A DNA stretch of 64,000 bases. It comes from Pelodera strongyloides. Its lineage: Eukaryota; Nematoda; Chromadorea; Rhabditida; Rhabditidae. Below, one piece after another: positions 1-13,867 of the stretch (its first letter is position 1; the number at the start of each line of letters is the position of its first letter). Below the pieces are notes generated by a model. It saw only the letters and a program-made list of their open reading frames with translations, did not search any database and was not told the origin of the DNA. The stretch covers positions 241,670-305,669 of the forward strand of contig JAANDG010000125.1 in NCBI GenBank assembly GCA_036852015.1, written 5' to 3'. A program made the translations under genes and the position numbers.

Positions 1-617
1 TTTGTGGGTAAAGTGTGACAAAGTACACGGAAAGAGTTTTAACGATTTGTAAATAGAACTTGGATACAATTCCGGCAGTTGAGAAAGTGGCTTGACTCAT
101 GAGAAGTTTCACCTTTTTCTTCCCTTTTTGCTGGTTCTGATGATTCAGTTAGACTTAGATACATGCATCTAACAATGCTAACTGGTCCAGCTTAGGAAAT
201 TATTATGCAAAGCTCCAAAGTTTGTTTATTTGTTTGTTTGTGTCATGCACGTTACGCTCTGCACTCAACACTTAATTATGTAGTTTTAAGGGGTCGAAGC
301 CACTAGAACTTCGCATCTTGGAACTGACATGCATCGAAACATAAAATTAATCATAATTTTTTTAGGAAAGCAGACGCTCAGCTTCCCCACTTTTAACTTT
401 TAGAGGCAATTCAATCGAAAATTATTTTCAAAAACAAATTTCTTGACTCCTTTTCAGTGCAATGCTCGCCTCAGAAAAACAATAAAACTAGCCGCGGAAC
501 GGGGGAAAAACTTTTATTTTACTCGAGAACGCAGCGAGGGGAAATTCTATTAGCCGAATGACCTATTTCGTACTTCTTGCTGGAAGACAAGGGTTCACGC
601 TTACAATTAGTTTAGGT

Positions 618-650
618 TTAGGCTTAGGCTTAGGCTTAGGCTTAGGCTTA
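618..650 (+). repeat. Interstitial telomeric repeat (TTAGGC)5
   Basis: Five perfect TTAGGC units plus TTA, preceded by degenerate units (TTTAGG). This is the nematode telomere unit. It is too short to be a chromosome end. Confidence 0.95.
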
Positions 651-1160
651 TTTGGTTCGTTAATTAATACATAATGCCTACAAAACCCCCATTGCTAACT
701 AGTACAAATATGGGTAAGTTAGTTATTCGCAGAAAAAAACACACTAGGACTTCTAAAAGATCAGAAAAACAAAACATGTAATTTGAAAGAACAGAACTGC
801 AACTCAATATAGGAAACCAAAAAGGGCTAGGCGCTATCGCGCCTAACCCCAATATACACACAATATACGAATATGCATGGTAAAACCAACAGAGAGCAAA
901 AATAAAGTGAAAAAGCAAGTAAAACATGTAAAATCGACCATAAAAGCCGATTTCCGGGTATTTTCACCCGAATGAGCTGTCCGTGTCGCTGTGTTTGTTT
1001 CTATTCAGTCCAAAATCGGGAGCTTGCACCCGGGACTCACATCAGTCTCTTTTTTGGGGGGACTTTCTCGGGTGGGTTCTAATCTGGGAAGGCAAGACAG
1101 AGACTGCGCTGCCCAAGAAAGGGAGTCTTGACAGATTGATGTGTGTACCTGGTTTCTCTC

Positions 1161-1504
1161 TGCTCCCTCTCTCTCTCTCTTTCTCTCCTCTCTCTTTTTC
1201 TATCTCTCTATGAATCGGGGTCCCAGGACCCGGGTACCCGGGACCGGCCCCCTGACGATGAATCGTACCGACAGTGGCGGCCGATCCGGTTGCGCTTCTG
1301 TATGCGGTTGCGCGCGGTTCTCTCTCTCTCTCTCTCCCTCTCCTCTCTTTATATTTCTCCCTATGAGTCTCTCTTTCTCTCCCCTCTCTCTATCTACGTA
1401 GATTTCTATCTCTATCACTATCTAGCTAGCTATCTCTCAATACTTCGTTCACTGTTTTCTCTTTCTATCTCATCTCTTTACATCTCTCTCTCTCTCTCTC
1501 TCTC
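1161..1504. repeat. CT-rich low-complexity tracts
   Basis: Several (CT)n/(TCTCCC)n runs interrupted by a GC-rich segment at 1217-1320. No gene seen. Confidence 0.85.
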
Positions 1505-1960
1505 CTGTACAGTGAAGCAGACAACGAGGCAGCACACAAGGACCACGTTTAAGGGATTTGCAACATATTAAGGAACTAAATAATTAAGAAAATGCATAGA
1601 AATAGAACACGCTGCGTTTGTGGATTGTTAGCTAATGACTAACGGCAAAAGCACGAACCCTAAGAAAGTGTTCCATACGACGTCACTTACCAGTGGCTCA
1701 TACGACTCAGACGTACAAGTGTCCACATATACACAAAGTAGCGTGGTTGGTTAAGCATTAGCTAAATTCAAGTCCTATGCTATGTCAACCTCACAAAAGA
1801 GCCATTCGGTTTTTACATTTCGGTGCACGTCACCGTTGCTTTCCAGAATACAAAGCGCCGCTTCTCGACGTTTTCCATAGAGTTTGGACCTTTTCTGCAC
1901 CTTTCCCAATAAGGCAAAAAACGGGCATACAGTCATAGTCTGGCGTTTTGTAACACCGAC

Positions 1961-2323
1961 TTAAAGGGATCAGCTCACCTTAAATTGTGTCTGTTTTTTT
2001 TGTTTCTTTATTTTCTATAAGGGATAATAAAAATTTGGAATAGAAAAAGTAGTGTTCAATTTCAATACTCACGAAGATATTGGGTGATAAAGTGGTGGAT
2101 TGATCGGGCCGAAATGCAAAAAGGGCAATTATCCTATACAAACAAGGCAGGACAATTGCCCTTTTTGCATTTCGGCCCGATCAATCCACCACTTTATCGC
2201 CCAATATCTTCGTGAGTATTGAAATTCAACACTACTTTTTCTATTCCAAATTTTTACTATCCCTTATAGAAAATAAAGAAACAAAAAAAACAAACACAAT
2301 TTAAGGTGAGCTGATCCCTTTAA
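1961..2323. mobile_element. Foldback element, 363 bp, copy 1
   Basis: An almost complete palindrome: two arms of about 165 bp around a short centre (tcctatacaaacaaggcagg), ends TTAAAGGGATCAGCTCACC and its complement. TTAA at both ends suggests a TTAA target site. It encodes nothing. Confidence 0.9.
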
Positions 2324-4030
2324 GCTGGGCAGCCGGCTCGATAAAACATCAACTGTGGTCAAATTGTGTCCAGCCTACGCGTGGCCCAGTAGCCCCAACG
2401 CAAAGCGGAAGAATGTAAATAAGCCAAGTATAAATCGGCGCAGCGTCACCGCGGTTCCGGACTGGTCTCTAGTAGAGATGGAGGCAGAAAACCGTGGGTA
2501 ACGACCACTAGATGTTAGGTAGGAATAGAGCAGAGTGCAAAACAAATGTATGGGAAGGAATTGCGTCTGCTTTATGTTTACAAAAGTTGTGATGTAATCT
2601 TCTAGGGAATAGTTCCGCGGTGCAAAGAAAGTAATCAAGTTACGAGTTACGAGCGTGGAAAATCCTGCATTAAAGTTTTAACTTTAGTGGGCAATGGGTC
2701 TAAAACCCCGATTATAGACCGGGAAAGTTAAAAAAAAGGAACACGAACACAATTTTCATAGTCAACCACTAAAACAGTATGCAAGAGGTCAAAGAATAAG
2801 TCAACAATCCATCCGAGTAAAAGGCTTTCGCTCAGAAACTCCATTAGAAAAAAAGGATAAACAAGGGTAAATCCACCGCGCGTAAGTAAATACGACAATT
2901 AAATACCGCGTATAATTAGCAAGCAAATCAATAAAATGCGGTCGACAACAAAATGAGGAAGTTCATTGGTAGCGAGTGGGGCGCATTGCGGAGATAATAG
3001 AGCGGTCGCCCGCGGAAAGCGCCGCATGAAAACAAAGGAGCGCGCGCGGATCAAGCGGAACAGCGACGGAGGTCAGAGCGGCGCGCAAGCGGGAGCCGAA
3101 AAGCGGAACCACGGGTTTAACGGATATCGATTGGTTTAAGTTTTGCTTTTTGCGGTTTAAGCGCAGAGCGAAATTGATTATAAGAACAACTTGCAAATAA
3201 GGCGAATGCATAATAGTGAGGAATATAAGACAAAATAAATGAAAAGATAAATGAAATGAAAAGAAATGAAAAGGTAATAGGAAAACAAATCACAAGAAGG
3301 GCTGCAAATCATAAAATAGACTAAAATGCAGTTTTATACAGTAGCAAATGCCGCACAAAGTCATCTTTTAGCTTAAATTAAATTCTGGTCTAGGATAAAC
3401 TACTGTAGTCTCGTCACCCTAAAAAAAGTTGTGTTCTACTTTTACATCGACGCATAGCAAACTTCTGAGTTAGCGTTTTGAGGAGCAAAAGCACAGCTTG
3501 TAATTAGAACGTTGAATTATAGAAAAAAAACTTGTAAAACAAACCATGCGTTACAGTGAATTAGAGCGATTGAGATGGTCTTTCGACTTTCAATTGAGAA
3601 ACAAAAAGAACGTTCTCTATCCGCATCTCAAGTGGTTCAGTGGCAGAGTGCGCTGACACCGATCGAGTCTCCGAGGTTCGGAACCGGTCTCTTGCCATAT
3701 TGAAAGCGCAAAAAAGGCAAATACACCTTTGTTTTACGTTGATTGCTATCGAATTAAAAATACTAAATTGCTATTATTGGTAAGAAGAACCCCTCTTTCT
3801 CCTCTCTCTCTATCTACATACTTCTCATTCAATGGTGTTTTAGAACAGGAGTTATGTATGAAAAAAAACATACTAAAATAGATCGATTGGCAGGTTTAGC
3901 AATTTTTGAATACATAGTTTTTATAAGAAATAAAAACGCTACAAAATGAGCTATACCTCATTTACAGACTATACAATGACCTTTTGTCATTCCCTTGTAA
4001 GGTATGAGGTAATATTAAGTTCAAATATAT
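2324..4030. other. Stretch without recognised gene
   Basis: No convincing exon. It contains a GC-rich, arginine-codon-rich patch at 2990-3120 and the tRNA-like sequence at 3629-3701. Confidence 0.5.
3629..3701 (+). other. tRNA-like (SINE head or pseudo-tRNA)
   Basis: AGTGGTTCAGTGGCAGAGTG fits an A-box and GGTTCGGAACC is a degenerate B-box about 45 bases later. The stems do not close well. Confidence 0.4.
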
Positions 4031-4218
4031 TTAAAGCGAAATACCGGCCGGTTTTTGAAACGCATAGTGGGCAACTGAGTTCTTACCTATCTATGCTAAT
4101 TTACTCGAATTTAACTCGATTTTTTATTCTAATTTATGTTCATTTGCAGTTGCATATGCTGCATAAGAATGCTGGTGCACCCGATACATTTCAAAAACCG
4201 GCCAGTATTTCGCTTTAA
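4031..4218. mobile_element. CCGGCCGG MITE
   Basis: Family of about 180 bp: ends TTAAAGCGAAATACCGGCCG, GTTTTTGAAACGCAT inside each end, and a centre with TTTGCATAAGCTGCATAAGAATGC. The flanking TTTAA suggests a TTAA target. Confidence 0.85.
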
Positions 4219-6126
4219 GCCTCTTAAAACATACACATACACGTATTAGGAGTGGTAGACAGGGAATGCATAATAGAATACAAGGAACATACTCAAGGGA
4301 CCTTCAAACATACATGGAACTACTGACATGGCCACCGTGCAGAAAATATTGCCGACTTAAGTCACAGCCTGAACCTAATCACGTGCGAAGTTGCGGCCGC
4401 TAACCGGTCAGTGAAGAAGGCCGGCAAAGCATTAGCACTGTTGCTGGAGCCGGGCGGATTATCACGCCGCCCGTTCGCCCGCCTGTTAGCACCCCCCGAA
4501 CTTTGTGGGTGGCACTGTGGCATACTAGAACCTAGAACGGGAGGGGAGAATATTATACGCGAGACGCTATGTTTACATACAACAGCTTACATGAACGACT
4601 GTGACAAAAACTTAGTGAATGGAGTATGATGACGAGCTCTCTCGAGTTCTGTTAAATAGAAATGACACCAAGTAGAAAAAAACATGTATTGTTGAATAGA
4701 AATGACACCTATAAGAAAAAACAATGGTATTGATATAATGAATGTTGCAGCGGTGGAAATTTTTCTTAGAATTATCGTTCACAAAATACGGCTTATTGGA
4801 TAAAACTATCATAATCCACAATATGTTAATATGTAAGTACTAAGTACAATCATAAGACTTGTTTACAATGTTTGCTTAGGATTCCGCTACAACCCTTGGG
4901 ACCTCATTAGACATAGCGGCTGGGCGAACATCATTGCCGCTAAATGGGGTACATACCCTAGCGAGGGTGCGCTCAATGGTGTGCACGACATATGTAAATT
5001 TCTGCACCATAGCCACCAATTAGGCCTCGCTGCGCGCTCTATTCAGCGTTAGAATTGGAGTGTAAGAATTGGCATTTGATAGAAGGCAAAAGTGAAAATG
5101 AGAATATATAAAGTTTGGAAGGATCTACTTTCACTCAGCATTGAATTTTTTTAGATTACACTCGCGAAATTTTTTTTGGATACTATCAATCGGTGAAGCC
5201 GCACAGTAAAGCAGCTCGTCGGGAAATTAAGAAACAGAAATGCTAGATTACTTTAGATTATATAGAAAAAGAAAAAGAATAGCGAAGCATACTGTAACTA
5301 ATGAAATATACTTTTAGAAAATGTTCACACAGACAAAAGAATACATGCACATGTTGGCACGCAATGTTACATCCGGGAAAATACAAATATTTAAACAGAA
5401 TACTGAAAACTGGAAAAATAAAACCTCAGCAGCCAGTGTAATGGTGTTGCATAGGCCGAAACTTCTTCGGCGATTCTGAAAAAATGATAATAAGTTAAAA
5501 GTTAAAAAGATGGGTTTACGTATATATTTACGCGGCAAAAGCAAAAGACACGGAACTAACGATAAATAAATAAAAAATAGAATCAAAGTATGTTCTTCCA
5601 GATTGAGCAAAGTGGATTTTTTTTTTGAAATAAAACGAGCATAAAATTGAACATAAAAGCTTGAGCAATGAGATCAATTTTCTAGTGATCACAAAATGAT
5701 GAAAGCAACCACGAGATAGATTTGGAGTTAAACCAGAATAGAAAATGATAAATTTACTTCTTTGTGTGTTTCGATGCGTAACTTTTAGTAATTTCTATTA
5801 CTCAGCAGATGTGCTACACATATTTTTCTGTTGTATGAACTTGTCTATCATAATCGTAGTATTCTATAGTCACTTACTTATTATTATTAAACCCAAAGTA
5901 TTTAACTGCTAAATGTAACACATTGTTGATGACTTGTATGGTTCAGGTTCAGTGTGCACACTTCTCACAGGAGGCAAAAGTCAGGCACTCGTAGATGTAT
6001 TATGGAGTAGACACTGTGAAACACCTCATAAACCAGTATTAGATATATGCCTCACTAACGTTTGTTAGGAAGGAGATTCTAAAGAGGGTTTCCACTAAAA
6101 GACTTGTCACTCTTTAAGAGGGAGGA

Positions 6127-6139
6127 AAGGAGAGAGAGA

Positions 6140-6186
<47 letters not shown>

Positions 6187-6200
6187 GTAGAGAGGGAAAT
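6127..6200. repeat. GA microsatellite
   Basis: A (GA)n run with minor interruptions. Similar short GA/CT tracts lie at 8530-8595, 9270-9310, 13140-13200, 15260-15325, 16900-16990, 33740-33795, 36145-36250 and 40714-40746. Confidence 0.9.
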
Positions 6201-6665
6201 TCACACAACTTTGAACCATCACGATCACAGTGACTTCCTAACACCAAGAACACATATCACGTATGTTAGTTGGAGTCAAGAGGAAAATCATAATTTCAAA
6301 CATATTATACTATTATTTTTAAAACAAGAAAGGGTAACATGGACAACTTCTGCATAGGCACAACAAATGTAACAGTACAATCAGAAAAAAATGGGAAAAA
6401 AAATTTTTTATGGGAAATACTACCGTAATTCTATAAGTCATAGTTATCCAAGAAATGTAGGAGAATTTAAGAAAACTATAACGGAAATCTCACTAAAACA
6501 AAGAAAAAAAGTGAAAGGAACGCATTGAAATGGAAAGTCACATTTTTGGAAAACCGTATTCATAAAATATTAGAAAAAGTTGATAAATTATCGTGGATCC
6601 GCAAATCGACGGGAAATTTTCAAATTTGAAAACCCTATTCAACTCTCACGGAAGAACAATAAATA

Positions 6666-6847
6666 TTAAAGCGAAATGCCGACCGGTTTTTGAAACTCAT
6701 CGAGTACACCAGTATTCTTATGCAGGTTATGCAAAGGAACATAAATTATAATAAAAAATCGAGCGAAATTCGAGCAAATTAGCATAACTACGTAAAAATT
6801 CAGTTGTCCACGATGGGTTTCCAAAACCAGCTGGTATTTCGCTTTAA
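6666..6847. mobile_element. CCGGCCGG MITE
   Basis: Both termini present, left as TTAAAGCGAAATGCCGACCGG. Confidence 0.85.
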
Positions 6848-9756
6848 AAGGAAAGTTTAGAAATTATTAAAAGTAAAGTAAGTGGAAGGTGTGACTATGA
6901 AACCAATATTATTTTCGTCGTATATGACGGCCGGCCCACTCTTTGAAGGTATAAAAAAATAATATTAACTATGTTTACAATATTGATTATGCATGTATAT
7001 AGAACAGAACAGCTTAGCACAAAAGTGTGCTTCTTGACATGCAAATTCCGATGTCAAATCTTGAGTTTTGAGTGTTTTCTGGAGATTGACATAGCCCGAT
7101 CCGAGCATGTACAAACAGTGTTGTGATTGCCGTAAAGTCGAGCTCTCTCAGTGTTCGGAGGAAAATTAGCATATATATTGGGAATTAGCATAAATTAAGT
7201 GGCATTACTGTTAGAAGTCAGACATACGGAGACTAGTATACTTTCAAACTAGAACTAAAGCGCGAGATACGTAAGAGTAAAACAAAAATATAGTTTAGGG
7301 TTTATTCTACAAATAAACTTTAAAAGTGTCTTATGCTTATTTATGAAACAGAAGGAGAAAGGGACATGCAGAAACTAGAGAAAAGCATAAAATTTCTCTC
7401 AAGGAATGCGCATGTGGCAATTGTTTGTTCAATAAACACATATAGTGCAGAATTTCTCCTTTTTTCAAATTTTAAAAATTCCTTCCCACGGGCACGCTAT
7501 GATGAGCAAACTATTGCTAGCGCGAAAACATACGTAGGGCATATATAAAGAAGAAATATTCTGGTTTCGAACGTTTCGAGTAATTTGGACCTATCTGGTG
7601 GACCTCGTCATACTCAGAAGCTCTGCTCTATGGTCAAGGCATAAGCTCTGAACATTGTACTGAACTACTATTGAATAAAGGAGCACGACTTTGGAGGGCA
7701 AAATATTTTTTTTTATTAATTGTCATAGTTCGAGGGGAAAAACATCAAGCGTTTAAACGGTTCGGCACCCAAAGTCCAAATCTGGGTTCCCGTAATTTAC
7801 AAGAAAGAAAATATATATGTAGTGAGTATAGAGAGTAGAGCACAATGAACAAATGAATTATTTACTTAAACGTAGCGATCGAAGATGAAAATATTCAGAA
7901 GACCAAAAAAAAGAAGAAAAATCAGCTTCAAATTTCACGAAAATGGAACAATTCGAACGGAAAAGAAATGGAAATTGTAGCCTTTTGAATGAATTTTTTC
8001 CAAAATGCGGGGGTCGAGAACTGGAGAATATGTCTTCTTAGAATATAAATTACATTTTTATTTTGCAAAATGCACCTGCATAGCATATTATTTACATACT
8101 ATATTATATCGTTTGTTTTCATGTGTTGTGAGATAACGATTTCCGAAAAATTACTGTAAGATACTCCATAACATGTTAATTGTATTCGTTCTTTTAATTA
8201 CATAAGACTTGTGCGCATCTTTATGATGTAATAAAATTTGTATAACTACAAAAAACTCGCAGAGTTTTACGTGTATTCGCAGAGTTTTACGTGTCCCCTA
8301 GCCTAGCGACCATGGCGCGTTACCGTATACCAATGGCAGCCGTAGAAACTGATTTATTGGGAAAGGAAGAAACCACACAATAATATTTAGGGAAATAAAT
8401 TAAGTAATGCGACACGGACTACCTTGAAAAATAAAGATCCGCTCAAGATTGGCTTTTCATTTACCGAAAAAAAAACGAGCGATACTCATCTGAAGCGAAG
8501 CTTAGCGGTTTAATAGAAAGGGAGCAAGGTGGTGAGGGAGAGGGAGAGAGAGAGAGAGAGAGGAGAAAGAGAGAGAGATGAGAAAGAGAGAGAAACTCCC
8601 TTGACAAAGAAGGGAGCCATGCCTTCTTTGCGGCAAAACACCTTCGGATTCATGCGATAAACATCTCCAATAAAATCCGAAATCGTTTGTTTTGTTTAGA
8701 GGAAAAACTGAAGAAAGTCGATAAACCAATAGGAACAGAAGGAATATTTTTGATAATATAAGGTAATAAAAACGTGATGATGCCCATAATGAAGGAAACT
8801 TCGAAATATAAACTACAGTTTTGGAACTACGCAGCTACAGCTACAGATGAGTAGTAGACGAGCGGATTAAAATCTCCAAGATAAAAAAGGGCTCTCGGAT
8901 CAAACCCAAACTATGTTAGCGCTATCGCGCTAACAATGGAAAACAACGGTAATTGTGTGTGGGAGTAACTCCGCGAGTTTTGGATGTAAATGTGGTTTTC
9001 ACAGTATTTTTCAAAATTATATATGTTTTCAATTACTACACGAGAAAATGAGCATAGCATTAAGACTACTGAGACGGTATTGATTAAATGATATGTACAG
9101 AAAAAATCGATCTTAGTGAGACTGAATGTTGGGGCGTATGTCATCAGAACTACCCCGTCTCTGTGTACGCCACTCAAGGGCTCGCGCCCGTGCGGTTGCG
9201 GAACCGCGTGCGTAAAATTGTTCCGTGCGGAAGGCACTTATAGTGAAATTGATGCGATTCGGCATAAGTATAGAGAGAGAAGTAAAGAGGGAGAAAGAGA
9301 GAGAAGCAGACGGAAAAGAAAGATGCAGTTTAATTTTAATTTAACGGAAGAATTATGTTAAATTATTTATTAATAACTGGATCATTTAGTATTGCAAGTA
9401 TGTAAAATATAACAAATCATGAAAGGTGACTAACAGGTAACAGGTTCAATGGTGACCAGACATTATTAACTGCACCATTCAACAAAGAAAAACATTTCAG
9501 ATTTCCGGCATTATTGTCCAGTGTTCGGAAAATAACGGGTGAAATAAAAAGAAAAACATTATGAATGACCGTTCTGCCGCCGTTACAAAGCAATAGAACA
9601 AAGAAGCCTTGTAGTCGGAGAGGTTGTGTAAAACGAATGATTATTAATAACATACAGGTTAATAGTCTTCGAGTTTCGAGATAGCACTAGTAAAAGATGA
9701 AAGATAGTGACTACCCAGGAAAAGGGAACAATTGCACAAAACACAGAAAAACCGTT

Positions 9757-9925
9757 TGTAGTCGGTCACCAAATGGTTTCACCGGATAATTTGGTTACCG
9801 GTCACGGACTATTGGGTGACCATGTGGTGACCATTTGACGACGGTTTTAGAGAAAACTTGAAAACAACAAGGTCATCAAGTGGACACCCAGTGGGTTGGC
9901 CTACGAAAAAAAAAACAAGTAACCG
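9757..9925. repeat. TGGTCACCA-rich palindromic repeat, copy 1
   Basis: Repeated half-sites GGTCACC/GGTGACC, then TGACGACGGTTTTAGAGAAAAC, then GGGTTGGCCTACGAAAAAAA. The same order of blocks recurs at 22043-22212. Confidence 0.7.
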
Positions 9926-10096
9926 TCGCGAAATGAGGTTTTCCGTTTCCGATGTATCTTCTGAACATGTCGGATTATGGGATGGAGTCAACCTAGGCTG
10001 CCTACCTTAGGTGCTAACGACTGAACCAAAAGGAACACCAGTTGAAAGGTAAAATTTCAAACATCGTTTTCATCATTTTATATATAATATATATAT

Positions 10097-10165
10097 ATAA
10101 AGATTTATTGAGGATATGCAATTGACACATCTCAAAAGGTGACCCTAAGATACCACGCTTCACAA
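10097..10165. repeat. Dispersed repeat fragment
   Basis: Inverted match to 18105-18195, sharing ACACATCTCAAAAGGTGACC and CTAAGATACCACGCTTC-like sequence. Confidence 0.5.
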
Positions 10166-11365
10166 CGCAGTATACTACACACTTACATTATATACAATGT
10201 TCAACAAATAATTATTATTATAAACATAATGAAAGCATTAGAGTCGGCATCAAATGCAGGCATATTCGAATATTAGTGAAAATTTCTCCTAATTCTAGAA
10301 TTTCCAAAACATTTTCAACAATTTCTTTTACAGGTAGATGTCATTCAAGCAAACTCAGATTCTACACAAGCAATAGTGAACTCTGATATAAAATAAAAAT
10401 GACGTTAGAAAATATCCTTAGTTCGAAAAGAAGAAAGTCAAAAGTTCCATATCCACCCCTAATCAATAAATTATATGCGCGCGGAGGCGCGCTCCGCACT
10501 GAGAACGACTAATTATACCCCTGTCGCCCGCGGAGGCTAATTGTTTACGGCGGATGGCAGGCATGCCTTTGCAAGGCAGGCACAGGTGGCTAGCCTTAGG
10601 CAAGCCTATAGCCGGGAGGCAGGCCTGCCAACGAGCTAGAGACCAGAAAACAGGTTTACAGAACCCATAAATAAGGAAACAGAGAGAGAAAGACTGGCTA
10701 CTTTCACCTGGACATATTAGCATAAGTACATTATCTTTAATCTTATAAGAACCATATTTAGGTGTGTGATAACCAGTACCAGGGGCAGTAGTAATAAATT
10801 AGGTATACATTTTATTTATTATTATGCAAGATGACATCGTGATTGTGATACTACAAAATACTGACCATAATCCAGCTAGTGCAATTGTTATCTAAGTACA
10901 TAAAATAGCAAAGTCGAAACTTCGCGCGTATAGGAAAGATGATTCTACTAATTGGAGCGTAAAGATACATAGCATATTCGTATATACATGTTTAGGTGCC
11001 CATTCTAAGTCTATAAGATACTTCCAAATATAAACCATGAAAATGCAGTATTTCAAGTGAAAATAATCGCAGTCAATTCCTTCAAAAAGCCCCCATGACA
11101 AAGGGTGGGTTGCCTAGTGATATTCAAAATAACTGGCACACGGACAAATAAAATGAAATATCTGATCATTTTATTGGGTATTTGAAAACAAAACAAAAAA
11201 TGTACTCTCGTTGTGTATTACATTACATTGAAAAAAGACACTGCCAGAAAACTGCAGAAAATTTTCCAAATAAACTATATTTATATATGCTAACAATGAG
11301 TCTGATATACAAATAATGTCAAACATGTAGCCATCAAATAAATACAGCTACATCATAAGTAAGTA

Positions 11366-11547
11366 TTAAAGCTAAATACCGGCCGTTTTTTGAAACGCAT
11401 CGTGGTCAACTGAATACTTACCTATTTATGCTAATTCGCTCGAATTTAGCTCGGTTTTTTATTCTGATTTATTTTTACTTGCATAAGCTGCATAAGAATG
11501 CTGGCGTACTCGATGTGTTTCAAAAAGCGACTGGTATTTCACTTTAA
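11366..11547. mobile_element. CCGGCCGG MITE
   Basis: Full-length, with slightly degraded ends (GCTAAATACC / GGTATTTCACTTTAA). Confidence 0.85.
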
Positions 11548-11810
11548 AGTACTTAGGTAAAAACCGACAATTTAAAATGTGAAATTAATAATGAGCCAAA
11601 ACTCAAGCTAAACCACCAACCCTCCATTGGTAATTTAATGGGCTCAGATGCAGTGTTCTCGTAACGCGACCTACTCCGGAAACCCCCGCATCCGCTCGTA
11701 ACGCAATACTTCATAGATGAATTCAGAGGAATCATAATACATAGAGACGAGATTTGACTAACCATAAGAAGCATGGATATGGGACGGAAGTCAGTAGTAA
11801 AAATATAGCT

Positions 11811-11992
11811 TAGCGAAATTACTGGCCGGTTTTTGAAACACATCGAGTACATTGCATTCTTATGCAGCTTATGCAAATGAACATAAATTAGAATAAAAAA
11901 TCGAGCTAAATTTGAGCAACTTATTTAGCATAAATACGCAATAATTTATTGTCCACGATCCGTTTCAAAAACCGGCCGGTATTTCGCTTTAA
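11811..11992. mobile_element. CCGGCCGG MITE
   Basis: Full-length, in the opposite orientation to the copy at 11366-11547. Confidence 0.85.
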
Positions 11993-13510
11993 TATGTGTA
12001 TTTCAGGTTTCGCTCACTGGTATCACATCCAAAAACTACGGGTCATCTATTTAAGTAGTTCAGAGGCAAAGTAGCGATGTTGGTTTACGAATATTACGAA
12101 GTTAAATGCAATTAGAAATTAGACACCTATATCAAGCGAGGTACTATCAAGTATCAAGACTTATGGAATGTAGAATGGGGTACCACAAAGTTAAAATCCT
12201 CAGATTTGGATTTCAAACCACGTAACATGATAATACGAAGACTAACTCAGTATTTTTGTATTATCCATATTCGTTCCCTAGCGACAAAGCACCTTTTCTC
12301 CGCTTAGATGGTTTAATTTTCTAAAAGAGGCTTAACAATTCTACCCAGTTACTTAGCTACTTAGTTACGCACGGTTTATTTCCCTACAAAAGTATATACG
12401 AGTAAAGATGTATGGCATTACTATTTATTACCACATTCCTATGTATTATATGTAAATTGTTTGTGCTCTGGGCATGAATTACATATAGATATATGCATGG
12501 AGTTGTCCCAATAACGCTTCAAACAATACGGTAAATTGTGAAATTTGATAATAAATTAGCACACGTAAGTCAGCTACGACATATATAGAGTTATGTAGTT
12601 TTAGAGTGGAAAAAAACACAAAACTGTAAAAAAATGTATATGTGATATGTTTCAGAGCGTAGTCAAGTAGCTGCAGGCTACAGCGCACTGCTTCAACAAA
12701 TATGTCGTAGAACTAGCGATACGAAGAAAAATGATAAGCGGCTATAGTTATAGTATGAAGATGTTTTGTTGGAAGGTCAGAATGCTGATAAATCAATAAA
12801 GGGAATGAAGGTAGGCACGGGATATCAATATCTTAAATCAAACATTAATTGGTATGCTAATCAACGCAAGCGTTAGATCTAGACTCGTCGCATTAATTAT
12901 TTTTTTAAGTTAAATTGAACAAAGAAACTCAGGGAATTAGAACCTAGCTTCTAGCCGTGTTCTAAACATCCGACAAATAGAAATACATGACATGTAATAA
13001 AGAAACCCAATAAATATAAAATAAAAATCGAATCACATAAAGGTGATAAGAACGAATCAATCAGTTTCACACTAATTTCACATAAAATTTCCCCGCACCT
13101 TCCCATTTTCATATAAAGGAAAACGGCTTTACGATTTTCGGTCAGGGAGAGAGAGACGGAGAGGGACAGAGTGAGAGAGAGACGGAGAGAGAGAGAGCGA
13201 GATAAAACGCGAAAAGAAAGGGAATATTTCTCGAGAATTGAAAAGATTTTGACACGTTTAGTGGTAGTGCAAGACGGAGAAACGGGACACAATATCCCCT
13301 TTTGTGGTAGGAAAACGGGCGCAAAAAAGGACGTCTGAGGCTCGGAGGTTTGGAACTAACAGGTGGCCGGCTGAACCTTACCCTTACCTTGAGGTAAAAG
13401 GTCAAATTAGGGGGTTTTTAAGGTAAATGTGAAAAATTTAATACAGTATGTAGTCCAAAGTCCATATTGTTATCAAATAGGTAGCGTGGCGCAGTGGCAA
13501 CTGGTGGGGT

Positions 13511-13687
13511 GAGCAAAATACCGGCCCGTTTTTGAAACCCCGATTACACCAACATTCTTATGCAGCTTATGCAAATGAACACAAATTATAATAAAAAAAT
13601 CGAGTTAAATTCGAGCAACTTTGCATAGATACGTAAGAAATCAGCTGTCCACGATGCGTTTCACAAACCGGCCAGTATTTTGCTTTA
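13511..13687. mobile_element. CCGGCCGG MITE, first of an adjacent pair
   Basis: Shares its terminal TTTAA with the next copy, so the two abut at a single target sequence. Confidence 0.85.
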
Positions 13688-13867
13688 AAGCGAAATACCG
13701 GCCGGTTTTTGAAACGCATCGAGTACTCCCTGCTTTCCTATGCTTCATATGCAAATGGGCATAAATTTAAATAAAAAATAGACCCCAATAGACCCCTTTT
13801 AGCATAACGGCATAAGAATGCTGATATTTGAGATGCGTTTCAAAAACCGGCTGGTATTTCGCTTTAA
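13684..13867. mobile_element. CCGGCCGG MITE, second of an adjacent pair
   Basis: Complete ends; the centre has diverged from its neighbour (ATAGACCCC). Confidence 0.85.

Larger units (their letters stand above)
6848..11365. other. Stretch without recognised gene
   Basis: AT-rich, with GA tracts and a GC-rich patch at 9160-9230 (GCCCGTGCGGTTGCGGAACC). A second at 10480-10640 has repeated GGCAGGC/GCCTGCC. No exon structure supported. Confidence 0.5.

Noticed and set aside
1143..1571. 142-residue Ser/Leu-rich open frame
   Set aside because: Composition comes from CT-rich low-complexity DNA; no splice or homology support.
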